Shown: piece by piece, positions 8,384 to 16,592 of the stretch | Position numbering within the stretch: the stretch's first letter is position 1 | Layout of the letters: each line of letters starts with the position of its first letter | Assembly: GCA_964343805.1 (NCBI GenBank) | Contig: CAYFLR010000045.1 | Location: 1 to 48,925, forward strand | DNA: 48,925 nt | Direction: 5' to 3' | Source: CAYFLR01 sp964343805 | Lineage (GTDB): Bacteria; Bdellovibrionota_B; Oligoflexia; CAYFLR01 | The notes under the pieces: generated by a model | Told to the model about the DNA's origin: nothing | Seen by the model: only the letters and a program-made list of their open reading frames with translations | Database searches by the model: none | Program-made: the position numbers and the translations under genes

Positions 8384-9715
8384 CTATAAATACCATTCAA
8401 AGACAGCGTTGATGTTGGTATGGTTTTTTGAGTTCTTACCACTAATAGTGACTTTCTCACTAAAGATAGCTTGGGTGATGTAGAGTGATAAGGAAGGTTG
8501 GCTTAAAGTTCCTTCATTAAATGCGTATTTTAAAAGAGGGGAGATGAGCCATTGGGATAAGGCTTTTTCTCCACGGGGAGAAAATTCTAAAACATAATTG
8601 AGGTCCATACCTAAATGAAGTTGTTTATGGACATAGTAAACTGGGCGCAAGATGGTACTTAGTCCATTAATGGAATTTTTTTGCTCACCTTGCTTACCAA
8701 ATACCTTATCTCCGACTTTTTTATGTTTATAGACTAAGCCGTAAAGCAGTCCTGCTTGGGGTATAAGCTTTTCATAGTTGCCAGAGAGCCCGAATAGAAT
8801 CATTTGGTGAGCCTCTACATCTTTAAAAAGGTTAAATGAGAGTGGGGAAGAAAGCTTTTTAACCGCTTTATGGTCCTCGCTTTTTGTTACAGCCACGGAC
8901 CCTTCTTTCCAGCTGACGATATCACCAGACATGCCTTGTGCTGCATCTCCCTTGACAAAGAGCAAGAAGGTGTTGTTCCAAAGGTTCTGGTTCCAATAGT
9001 GATGGACCAATCCCACTTTGTAACCGCTGGAACTTTCTACTTTTAGTTTTCCATCAAAGGCACTTAATTCATTCACTTTTTGGAATTCGAAGAGCGTGTC
9101 TAAACTGGAGTTAGAAGATAAACCCAATTGATAGGTGAAGGAGTGATAGTGTCTTAAGACCTTGGAGGGGTCCTCTAAATTGCTAGTTCCCTTATTTAAT
9201 GAAAAGCCATGGGGGTAGTCTTTGTGGATCCCATGAGAAACCTCAAGACCGTCTATTTTTATTCCCCAGCCTAAAATGTTGTTACTAAATGGGGAATCAT
9301 CAAATACAGCTATATCACCGAGCCCTTTAGTTCGATTGCCAATCCAAATAGAAGTATTGGAATAATTAAATAATGGAAATTCCATCCACATGTCACGGAT
9401 ACGGAATGGGTCTTCTTTTTCCCAAGCACTGTAATGGGAATAACCCTTAGTATCCCCTTTATCTATGCTAAAATGAAGCTGGCTTTGACTTTCATGAGTA
9501 AATAGAAAAGAGAGGGATGTGTAAGTATTACTATCTTTTTGTAATCTTGTGATTGGAAGCCAATAGATGGAGTCTAACTTTCCACCTTCTCCCATATTAT
9601 CGTCAAACTGAATTCCCCCTCTGAAAGCCCCTTTGATCTGAGGGTCTGCTTGCAAATTTTGAAAAGTAAAGAGTAGGGCCAAAATTGTTAGAAGGATAGG
9701 ATTTGAGCTTTTCAT
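8384..9715 (-). CDS. Outer-membrane beta-barrel protein, maltoporin (LamB)-like
   Basis: 443 residues from the ATG at 9715, which has GGAGA seven bases upstream and begins a signal peptide ending NLQA before DPQIKG. An in-frame start at 9790 would add 25 residues ahead of this and is rejected. The mature chain alternates polar and hydrophobic residues, lacks Cys and ends in an aromatic strand (AVFEWYL), all typical of a barrel. The stretch RIRDMWMEFPLF followed by TSIWIGNRTKGLGDI resembles the LamB segment in which an aromatic-rich strand precedes a conserved glycine-arginine turn. LamB-type proteins let oligosaccharides cross the outer membrane. The family assignment is moderate. The gene is divergent from an operon with a sugar-type binding protein, and its promoter overlaps a 23-bp inverted repeat. 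Confidence 0.6.
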   Translation of the reverse strand: MKSSNPILLTILALLFTFQNLQADPQIKGAFRGGIQFDDNMGEGGKLDSIYWLPITRLQKDSNTYTSLSFLFTHESQSQLHFSIDKGDTKGYSHYSAWEKEDPFRIRDMWMEFPLFNYSNTSIWIGNRTKGLGDIAVFDDSPFSNNILGWGIKIDGLEVSHGIHKDYPHGFSLNKGTSNLEDPSKVLRHYHSFTYQLGLSSNSSLDTLFEFQKVNELSAFDGKLKVESSSGYKVGLVHHYWNQNLWNNTFLLFVKGDAAQGMSGDIVSWKEGSVAVTKSEDHKAVKKLSSPLSFNLFKDVEAHQMILFGLSGNYEKLIPQAGLLYGLVYKHKKVGDKVFGKQGEQKNSINGLSTILRPVYYVHKQLHLGMDLNYVLEFSPRGEKALSQWLISPLLKYAFNEGTLSQPSLSLYITQAIFSEKVTISGKNSKNHTNINAVFEWYL

Positions 9716-9761
9716 AAGGAATTCTCCATTATGGTTTTTGATAAAATAGACGTTAGACGTT

Positions 9762-9790
9762 TGAATATTGATAAACAGTCTATTTGTCAA
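9762..9790 (-). promoter_or_regulatory. Porin promoter overlapped by a 23-bp inverted repeat (candidate operator)
   Basis: On the minus strand a consensus TTGACA (9785-9790) is followed after 17 bases by TATTCA (9762-9767). The spacer and -35 coincide with an imperfect inverted repeat at 9768-9790. Its 11-base arms are TTGATAAACAG and CTATTTGTCAA around a single central T, with 9 of 11 positions complementary. On the plus strand TTGATA (9768) with 17-base spacing to TGTAAA (9791) gives a weaker opposing promoter toward the ankyrin operon. A repressor bound here would block both. Confidence 0.55.
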
Positions 9791-9863
9791 TGTAAAAGTT
9801 CTACCGAGTCGGGTTCAGGTAAAAGTTCAGTAAAGTTCCACATTTAAACACCGATGGAAGGTT

Positions 9864-10715
9864 ATGGCTAATAAATCAAAAAATGAAGGCAAGAATGCCG
9901 GGGGGGGTAAATCCTCGCCTCCCTTTGCTCTCATTGGTTTGGGTGTTTTTGCCCTGGGACTTTTGCTTCTGCTTGTTATCTTTTTCATGAAAGATACTTT
10001 GTTTCAACACTACATTCGGCAAGGAAATTTAGTTCATAGTAAACAATTTTTAGTATTAGGTGCTGATATTAATTTAAAAGATGAAAAGGGTAATACTGCC
10101 CTTCATCTCACAGTAAAAAAAGGAAATGGGCAAATAGTTCGCTTTTTATTAGCCAATGGGGCTCGAGTGAACCTAAAGGATAAAGAGGGACATACTCCTT
10201 TACATTTGGCTGTGAAGTATAAAATGATGTCGGTAGCGCGGATTCTTCTCTCCAACGGTGCTGATAGCAATGCTTTAAATAGTCATAAACAATCACCCTT
10301 GCATGTGGTCTGCACTATGCAACTCCCAAAAATTACAAAATTATTGCTTTCTTACGAAGGAGATCTTAAGGCTCTCGATTTACATGGAAATACCCCTCTT
10401 CACTATGCTGCTGGGGTAAGATCAAACAGTGAGGTAATCCAAATATTAATACGAGCAGGGGCTCATATAGACACGGTGAATCATAAGGATCAAACACCAT
10501 TGTATATTGCCATCTCAAAGGGTGATGAATACAATGTCACCACTTTGCTTAAATTCAAACCCTCTGTAGAAATTGTTAATAAAGAAGGTTTAGATGCCCT
10601 CAAGTTAGCTAGAAAAGGTAAAAACCAATTTATTATTGATTCGATTTTACGTACTATCGAAAAAAGAAAAAGTAAATCAAAAGGAAAGCTATTCCAATCA
10701 AGCCATAAAAAATAA
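9864..10715 (+). CDS. Membrane-anchored ankyrin-repeat protein
   Basis: 283 residues. After a short Lys/Gly-rich cytoplasmic head there is one transmembrane helix (about 21-43, FALIGLGVFALGLLLLLVIF), then about six ankyrin repeats to residue 260, e.g. EKGNTALHLTVKKGN, KEGHTPLHLAVKYK, LHGNTPLHYAAGVR and KDQTPLYIAISKGD. The tail is strongly basic. Ankyrin repeats bind protein partners; with this orientation (positive residues before the helix) the repeats are probably periplasmic, which is inference. It is first in a plus-strand operon, 15 bases ahead of a sugar-type binding protein and then a hybrid kinase, so it may be a periplasmic scaffold or partner of that sensor. ATG with an AAGG site five bases upstream. 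An 8-G run (9900-9907) lies early in the gene. Confidence 0.85.
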   Translation: MANKSKNEGKNAGGGKSSPPFALIGLGVFALGLLLLLVIFFMKDTLFQHYIRQGNLVHSKQFLVLGADINLKDEKGNTALHLTVKKGNGQIVRFLLANGARVNLKDKEGHTPLHLAVKYKMMSVARILLSNGADSNALNSHKQSPLHVVCTMQLPKITKLLLSYEGDLKALDLHGNTPLHYAAGVRSNSEVIQILIRAGAHIDTVNHKDQTPLYIAISKGDEYNVTTLLKFKPSVEIVNKEGLDALKLARKGKNQFIIDSILRTIEKRKSKSKGKLFQSSHKK

Positions 10716-10730
10716 GAAATAGAGGGGGTT

Positions 10731-11843
10731 ATGAGGAAAATTTTAATTGTTCTCTTGGTTTTAATCCTTCCTTTTCCATATCTATTAGGGCAATCACAAA
10801 ATACTTTTCGGGTGGCCTGGTTGCAAAGTGGTAAACAGACTGGTTTTTGGCCAGTGGTCAAAGTCTTTTTACAGGCAGCGGCGAAAGATTTAAAGTTAAA
10901 TTTAGATATCTACAACTATCGGAATAATCCAGTAGAGCTCATCAAAGTCACAGAGCAAATCTTAAGTGATAAGAAACTTAAACCTCACTGTCTCCTACTC
11001 CATAATTATAAAAAAAGGGGGGAGGAAGTTATAACGCTGGCGGAGAAAAACAAAACCTGTGTTTTTATATTTAATTCGGGTTTTAATGAGCAGTCCAGCG
11101 TATCGCTCCCACGGAAAAAATATAAGTATTGGATCGGGCAAATGGTGCCAGATGATTTTTTGGCGGGATATGATCTTGCCAAAGTGTTAATTCAAAAGGC
11201 TCGCGGTCTTAAAAAGAATAAACAAAATTCTCAAATAGAATTGGTGGGGTTTGAAGGAAACCGCACATCTATGGCTTCCGAACTCAGAAAAAGAGGTCTT
11301 TTAAAAAGATTAAAGGAAGAAAAGTCAGTGGAACTAAAACAATTATTTCATACCAAATGGAAGGAAAAGTTCGCTACTAAAGCTTTTACAGCTACATATA
11401 ATCGTTATCCACAGGTGACGGTTTTTTGGGCCGCAAGTGAATCCATGGTTAAGGGGATATTAACTGGTGCTAGCTTGGTTAATTGGAAGCAGGGAATAGA
11501 TTATGTTACCGGCGGAGTGGATGCACTACCTTCGAATCGAATATTACTTAGAAATGGAAAGATGCATGCTACGGTGGGTGGGCATTATGCTGAAGGTGCT
11601 TGGGCTTTGGTTTTAATTAATGATTATCTGCGGGGAGTGGACTTTATTGATATTTATCCCAATGCCATGGTAAAAACCCGTATGCACACGTTCACGGAAA
11701 AGGATCAAGCCGTTTTGGAGAAGATTAGTGACCTTTTATCTGGAAATGAAATCTCCCAATTGAATTTTAGAAACTTTTCTCGCTATTATAATAAAAATCT
11801 CAAAGAGTATAATTTTGATCTCATTGAACTTATGAAAAAGTAG
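10731..11843 (+). CDS. Periplasmic sugar-type (LacI/RbsB/LuxP-like) binding protein
   Basis: 370 residues with a signal peptide ending about residue 20 (PFPYLLGQ). The mature domain follows the type 1 periplasmic binding protein order: FRVAWLQSGKQTGFW in the first strand, a DYDLA-like AGYDLAKVL helix, IELVGFEGNRTSMASELRKRGL (the G-x-x-x-x-x-S/A-x-x-R-x-x-G loop), VTVFWAASESMVKGIL, and YVTGGVDALPSNRILLRNGKMHATVGGHYAEGAWAL, the typical D-x-x-P and A-T-x-x linker region. Such proteins bind monosaccharides, autoinducer-2 or similar ligands. No ABC transporter genes are adjacent. It sits between the ankyrin protein (15 bases) and a hybrid kinase (6 bases), an arrangement like LuxP with LuxQ, so a sensory role is likely. 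The ligand is unknown. Confidence 0.75.
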   Translation: MRKILIVLLVLILPFPYLLGQSQNTFRVAWLQSGKQTGFWPVVKVFLQAAAKDLKLNLDIYNYRNNPVELIKVTEQILSDKKLKPHCLLLHNYKKRGEEVITLAEKNKTCVFIFNSGFNEQSSVSLPRKKYKYWIGQMVPDDFLAGYDLAKVLIQKARGLKKNKQNSQIELVGFEGNRTSMASELRKRGLLKRLKEEKSVELKQLFHTKWKEKFATKAFTATYNRYPQVTVFWAASESMVKGILTGASLVNWKQGIDYVTGGVDALPSNRILLRNGKMHATVGGHYAEGAWALVLINDYLRGVDFIDIYPNAMVKTRMHTFTEKDQAVLEKISDLLSGNEISQLNFRNFSRYYNKNLKEYNFDLIELMKK

Positions 11844-11849
11844 GCCTCT

Positions 11850-14246
11850 GTGGGTTTTTTCTCAAGTAATCTCTCTAAATCGAATGAGCAAGACAAGACC
11901 GGGTCAATTGCCACCACTTTAATGAAGGCAGTCTTTTCCATCTACTTCTTTGTGGCATTCTTACTAACTATCATTCAGATGATGGCTGAATATCGCCAAG
12001 AAGAAGCTTCCGTGCAAAGGGATATAGAAACTTATTATAAAATTTTACATCCTTCTCTCTCTCTCGCTGTGTGGGATGCAGATGATCTGCAAATAAATTC
12101 CATTTTACAAGGAATGTTAGAAAACCCTATCGTATTGGGAGCTAGACTTATTGATGGGAACCAAATTAAATTAGGACAAATAGGGAAAACGCATGAGAAA
12201 CTAGTAAGTGGTGCTAACAAAGGTAGAGAGACCTCTTATCAACTGTTACACCAACCCCAAATGGATCTCACTGGATATCAATTTCCACTCTATTTTCGTA
12301 ATGAGATCAATCAAAAAGTAAAGATCGGCTCCCTAATTATTTTTTCTAGTTCTGCTGTAATTCTAGAGAGAGTCAGGGAATCTTATATCCTGATCATAGT
12401 AAATGCTTTGTTAAAGACCTTAGCTCTCGGATTGTTCTTTTTATATTTTAGTAAAAAGTATTTGCAAAGGCCCATTCAAAAGTTGACAAAGAGCGTAAGT
12501 GAATTGACTATGGATTCACTGAGCCACAAGGATTTTAATTTTAAGTATACTAAAAAGAATGAACTTTGGGTTTTGAGTAACGCCTTTCAACAAATGATCC
12601 AACGTTTGTCTATAGATCGGGATAAAATTAATGATCTCAATGCACAACTAAAAAAGTATCAAGAAAACTTAACTGAACAGATTGTAGATAAGACAGTTGA
12701 ATTGACAGAAGCTAATAGTCAATTGCAAAAGGAAATAAACCATCGAATTCAAGCTGAGGAGGATCTTCATTCCACCCTTTACTCTATTGGCGATGGTGTT
12801 GTTGCCACTGATTTAGAATTAAATATTAAGCTCATGAGCCGTTCGGTGAGTAATCTAACGGGATGGAGTGAGAGCGAGGCTATTGATCGACATTTGACAC
12901 GTATTATGACTCTAAAGTCCAATTCCTTACAAAAAAAGGATGCCTTTAATACTATTCTTAGCGAAAAAAGATGGGGTAAGAAACAAGAGGGTACTTTGAT
13001 CATAAAAGATGAATCCTCACTGCCCATTGAATGGTCAATATCGCCTATATTATCAGAACAGCAAGAGTCCAAAGGATATGTCTTGGTTTTCCAAGATCTG
13101 TCTGCAACGAAGAATTTAAGACAGAAATTAATTCATAGTCAAAAGTTAGAAACCATTGGGACCATGTCAGGTGGTATTGCTCACGAATTTAATAATGTTT
13201 TAAATATTATGAATGGGAATATATATCTTTTAGAAAGAGGGTTTAAATACAATAAGAAACAGTTATTGATTCTTGGTGATATAAAAGAGTCATGTGATCG
13301 AGCTCAAAAGGTGGTAAAACAACTCTTTTTATTTTCTCATGGGGAAGAGGTTCCAGCAGAGCCGATTAATATCTGTGAAGCGATTCTACAGGCTGTGAAG
13401 TTAATTAAAGTCCTGGTCCCAAAAGAAATTCATTTGGATGTAGTGATTGAGCCTTCGTCTATTTATGTTATGGCCACTTCGACCATGTTGAATCAAATCC
13501 TGGTAAACCTATGCTCCAATTCACTTCATGCCTTAATGGGGCATAAAGATGGGGAAATTAGAATCCATCTTGAAGCAGAGGTGTTGGAGGACCGTAAAGT
13601 GGCTAAACTGAGGGTGTCGGATACTGGATCAGGTATTTCCGAAGCTCATCTAGATCGTATTTTTGATCCCTTTTTTAGCACCAAAGAAGTAGGGCATGGG
13701 GCAGGGATGGGAATGTCTATTGTTCACGGTATGGTCCATCAAGTAGGGGGAGAGATTAAAGTAGAAAGTCAGTTAGGAAAGGGAACTCTCTTTACTCTAT
13801 CCTTTCCTATCGTTCAATCAGAACTAAAAAAAGTTAAGTCCAGCTCTACCTCCATGGATATAAAGGCAGAAGGATCAGAAAAGATCCTTTTAGTTGATGA
13901 TGAAATTAAAACCTTAGAGGTGTGGTCTCTTATTTTGAGATCAGCCGGTTTCCAAGTGGATTGCTCTGCCAGCCCCATGGATTCTATGCGTAAATTCCAA
14001 TCTGAAGGAATTCCTTATGATTTGATTATAACCGATTATTCTATGCCTAAAATGAACGGTGTCGAGTTTGCCAAACGAGCTAAACAGATTGATTCCCAAA
14101 TTCCAATCATACTCTGTACGGGCAATAAAAACTCTTTAAAAAGCGAGGAAACTGAGGGCCTAGAATTGGCAGAAGTGTTGTTAAAACCTTATGATGAAAA
14201 GCAATTGTTCACCATTATAAGGAAAACTTTACTGCCAGGTTCCTGA
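11850..14246 (+). CDS. Hybrid sensor kinase: periplasmic domain, HAMP, PAS, HisKA, ATPase, receiver
   Basis: 798 residues from a GTG six bases after the binding-protein stop. Transmembrane helices at about 22-44 and 178-200 flank a periplasmic domain. Then come a HAMP-like linker (to 255), a coiled coil, a PAS domain (about 305-420), the H-box GGIAHEFNNV with H445, the N-box LVNLCSNSLH (N553, N557), the G-boxes DTGSGIS and GHGAGMGMS, and a receiver (678-795) with LLVDDE, D729 in IITDYSMP and K779 in VLLKPYD. All catalytic residues are present. The likely input is the binding protein encoded just upstream. No DNA-binding output domain is attached, so phosphoryl flow must go to an unlinked partner. 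Its last 18 bases overlap the end of the convergent lipoprotein gene. Confidence 0.92.
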   Translation: MGFFSSNLSKSNEQDKTGSIATTLMKAVFSIYFFVAFLLTIIQMMAEYRQEEASVQRDIETYYKILHPSLSLAVWDADDLQINSILQGMLENPIVLGARLIDGNQIKLGQIGKTHEKLVSGANKGRETSYQLLHQPQMDLTGYQFPLYFRNEINQKVKIGSLIIFSSSAVILERVRESYILIIVNALLKTLALGLFFLYFSKKYLQRPIQKLTKSVSELTMDSLSHKDFNFKYTKKNELWVLSNAFQQMIQRLSIDRDKINDLNAQLKKYQENLTEQIVDKTVELTEANSQLQKEINHRIQAEEDLHSTLYSIGDGVVATDLELNIKLMSRSVSNLTGWSESEAIDRHLTRIMTLKSNSLQKKDAFNTILSEKRWGKKQEGTLIIKDESSLPIEWSISPILSEQQESKGYVLVFQDLSATKNLRQKLIHSQKLETIGTMSGGIAHEFNNVLNIMNGNIYLLERGFKYNKKQLLILGDIKESCDRAQKVVKQLFLFSHGEEVPAEPINICEAILQAVKLIKVLVPKEIHLDVVIEPSSIYVMATSTMLNQILVNLCSNSLHALMGHKDGEIRIHLEAEVLEDRKVAKLRVSDTGSGISEAHLDRIFDPFFSTKEVGHGAGMGMSIVHGMVHQVGGEIKVESQLGKGTLFTLSFPIVQSELKKVKSSSTSMDIKAEGSEKILLVDDEIKTLEVWSLILRSAGFQVDCSASPMDSMRKFQSEGIPYDLIITDYSMPKMNGVEFAKRAKQIDSQIPIILCTGNKNSLKSEETEGLELAEVLLKPYDEKQLFTIIRKTLLPGS

Positions 14247-16571
14247 GTGAGAGCTTGCACAAGCGGTGGTATAATCCGTCGATCCCACGCTAGTGACATT
14301 ATTATAAAAATAAATATCTAGATTATAGGGAAAGTTGGATCCAAAGGTCCCTCCGGTGCAAGTGTTGGTGGCGGTCCCCGTATCGCATCCGGTATTTAAT
14401 GTCCAGGTGCCTTGGCAACTGCTTTGGATTGAGGTGAGTGATGATTCTGGCCAATCTTTATAATGAAAGCAAAAGTTATTAGCATAGTGACAGGAGGCTG
14501 AAGCTGTTGGCTCTGCTACTATTTCGGTGTAGGTCCCAGACACTGAGGAGCACCAACTGCTAGCTTGCCCATTGGCAACGGTATTATACCAATAGGTTGT
14601 ATAGTTCACACCTTCATCATTTGATATGCCTTCACATTTTGAGGTGATATTAGTTTGACTACAAGCTCCGTCAGCCCAAGTTCCATTGAATCCATCGGGT
14701 TTCTTACACCCCTCCTCATAGCCAGCAAGTTTGGTGGTGGGCATATCTTTAAATTCTAAACAGCTGTCAAAATCACCAAATAGTTTATTGTTACAATGGG
14801 CAGTGGCGTAAACTATGGCGGGGGCTAATTTATCTGCATCAATGGTTAATTGCTCTAGTGAGGTCAAGTTTTCAGGTTCATCCACCGGTAAGAACTTGAA
14901 TACTGAAAATTCTGGAAAACTTTCCATGATCTTTTCGGTGGTGGTGAACTCCATCGTTGCGCCCTCTCCAAAAGAGCTGAGGGCAATATTGGACATCCCA
15001 GTTTCAATATCAAAAAGTTCCACTTCCTTTCCAAAATGGGTGCTCATAATGGTATTGACACTTTTCATTAATTCTTTGGTAAAACGGCTGCAGCTAGGAA
15101 CATCTTTAAGGTATCCCACACCGGTTGCGCCAGCAATATGACCCGCACGAACTTCCGCATTACCGTAGATAAAAGGTCCGCCCGATCTGATAATGGATAC
15201 CTTATACTCGTCGGGTTCTTTTTTCCCTGCGGGTGTGTCTTTCCAAATGATCTGCAGATAGGATTGTTCTTTTTGCTCTAGGTATTGGGATTTATCAATA
15301 GATGTGATAGGGACATCTATCAGAATGTCTCCCCCGACAGTATCATAATTGGGGTTGTTACACTGTCCCACTTCTTGAATCGGACCATCATCTTTATCTT
15401 TTTCGTCACCTCCTAGGGTTTTAGAAACAAATCCTAAATAGTTTTCGGAGGTGGAATCGGATCTTTTTACTTGGGCAAAGTGATCTTTTTCGAAGGGGAG
15501 ATCGCCATCGCCGAAAGAGAAATCTTCTAGGAATTTGATTTTGTAAGAAGTGGGATCTCCGGTCATATCATAACTAATAAAAATGCGACCCACGGGTTGG
15601 GATTCTTCTTCGTTTTTATTGTCATTAGATTTTTTATCTTCTTCCTCATCCCAGTCCATGGTTTCCTGCATTCTGTTGAGTTCATTCCAATCCATATTTA
15701 GCTCACCGGTGCCTGTGCCAGGTGATCCTCCTTCAGCGTGCTCTCCTCTATAGGCAATAAAATCAAGTTCTTTATCTTTAAGTTTTTCAAAGTGAGGAAT
15801 TCTTTTAACAATCTCTTTGATAAAATCCTTGGGAAAAAACACCACATTCCATTTAATAATGCCGTCTTTGTTTTTATAGAGTACCAAGCGAGAGGGTATG
15901 TAAAATTCATTATCATCTTTCTTATCTTTTGCTGCCACTAGCTCAGCTTTTTTTTCTTTGGTGCTGCTCAGAAATCCATTTTCTTTGGCCCATTTATAAA
16001 CTCTTTCTCGATCAGGGCAGTTCGTTACACCTTCGTCCCCTAGTCCGATGGAGCCAAAACCATCTAGATAGTAAATAGCTTTATCTTTGAGTTTTTTAAG
16101 CTTTCTTTTCTCTCCCTTTTCATCAAACATTAATAAGTTAAAATTACATCTAGCGGCATAGGCCACCATATCGAAAATGTTTCCAAAATGGACGGCAAAC
16201 TGAAAAAGAGATCCTGCCTGATCATCTTGTTTCTCTTCCATTGCCACTAACTCCGATGTGTTTTTATCTTTTTCTTTTGTCAAATCAAGAGGCATCTCTT
16301 CGGTTAATAGAATCAGAGTGGAGGCGGAGGTTTCAGCATCTTCCGAGGAAAGATCTTGAATTCCATCAATATCAGCGAGACTGGGCATTCCACCGATGGA
16401 TTCCTCTGCCACTGAGGGCGAACTCTCACCTATATCAATAACTTCAGCCGCGACTGTGGTATTATCATTTTCCGCCGTTTCTTCATCCTCATCTTCCTTT
16501 GGATTACAGGTAAATAAAAACATCATAAAAAAGAGGGCGAAGAGAGTCAGTAATAAGGGATATGACTTCAT
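14229..16571 (-). CDS. Large lipoprotein with duplicated Cys-rich C-terminal repeats, unknown function
   Basis: The start at 16571 is chosen because GGAG lies seven bases upstream and it begins the signal peptide directly (MKSYPLLLTLFALFF...FTC). The frame also holds an upstream ATG at 16586. The lipobox is FLFTC, with Thr rather than Ala/Gly/Ser before the Cys. A long acidic linker (EDEDEETAEND) follows. The middle part has no domain I recognise, but repeats FGDG, GEG and acid-rich loops. The last 165 residues hold two related Cys-rich units, each with K-D-x-P-x-x-x-L, then C, then GTW, then G-(A/C)-C or GC, then T-x-x-C-x-G, then an aromatic YN segment and a final C...SGT(Y/W). Disulfide-bonded surface domains are likely. 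Its neighbours are the TldE/TldD genes, 22 bases upstream on the same strand. Confidence 0.8.
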   Translation of the reverse strand: MKSYPLLLTLFALFFMMFLFTCNPKEDEDEETAENDNTTVAAEVIDIGESSPSVAEESIGGMPSLADIDGIQDLSSEDAETSASTLILLTEEMPLDLTKEKDKNTSELVAMEEKQDDQAGSLFQFAVHFGNIFDMVAYAARCNFNLLMFDEKGEKRKLKKLKDKAIYYLDGFGSIGLGDEGVTNCPDRERVYKWAKENGFLSSTKEKKAELVAAKDKKDDNEFYIPSRLVLYKNKDGIIKWNVVFFPKDFIKEIVKRIPHFEKLKDKELDFIAYRGEHAEGGSPGTGTGELNMDWNELNRMQETMDWDEEEDKKSNDNKNEEESQPVGRIFISYDMTGDPTSYKIKFLEDFSFGDGDLPFEKDHFAQVKRSDSTSENYLGFVSKTLGGDEKDKDDGPIQEVGQCNNPNYDTVGGDILIDVPITSIDKSQYLEQKEQSYLQIIWKDTPAGKKEPDEYKVSIIRSGGPFIYGNAEVRAGHIAGATGVGYLKDVPSCSRFTKELMKSVNTIMSTHFGKEVELFDIETGMSNIALSSFGEGATMEFTTTEKIMESFPEFSVFKFLPVDEPENLTSLEQLTIDADKLAPAIVYATAHCNNKLFGDFDSCLEFKDMPTTKLAGYEEGCKKPDGFNGTWADGACSQTNITSKCEGISNDEGVNYTTYWYNTVANGQASSWCSSVSGTYTEIVAEPTASASCHYANNFCFHYKDWPESSLTSIQSSCQGTWTLNTGCDTGTATNTCTGGTFGSNFPYNLDIYFYNNVTSVGSTDYTTACASSHSGTWQ

Positions 16572-16592
16572 TTTTTTACTCCACATTAAGAG

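Noticed and set aside
9716..9790. Upstream start of the porin-like gene at 9790
   Set aside because: It would put 25 polar residues before the signal peptide and overlaps the promoter and inverted repeat.
9900..9907. G8 run early in the ankyrin gene as a phase-variation tract
   Set aside because: The frame is intact and a single 8-base run is weak evidence; the similar G8 run in the hydrolase at 24571-24578 encodes conserved catalytic residues.
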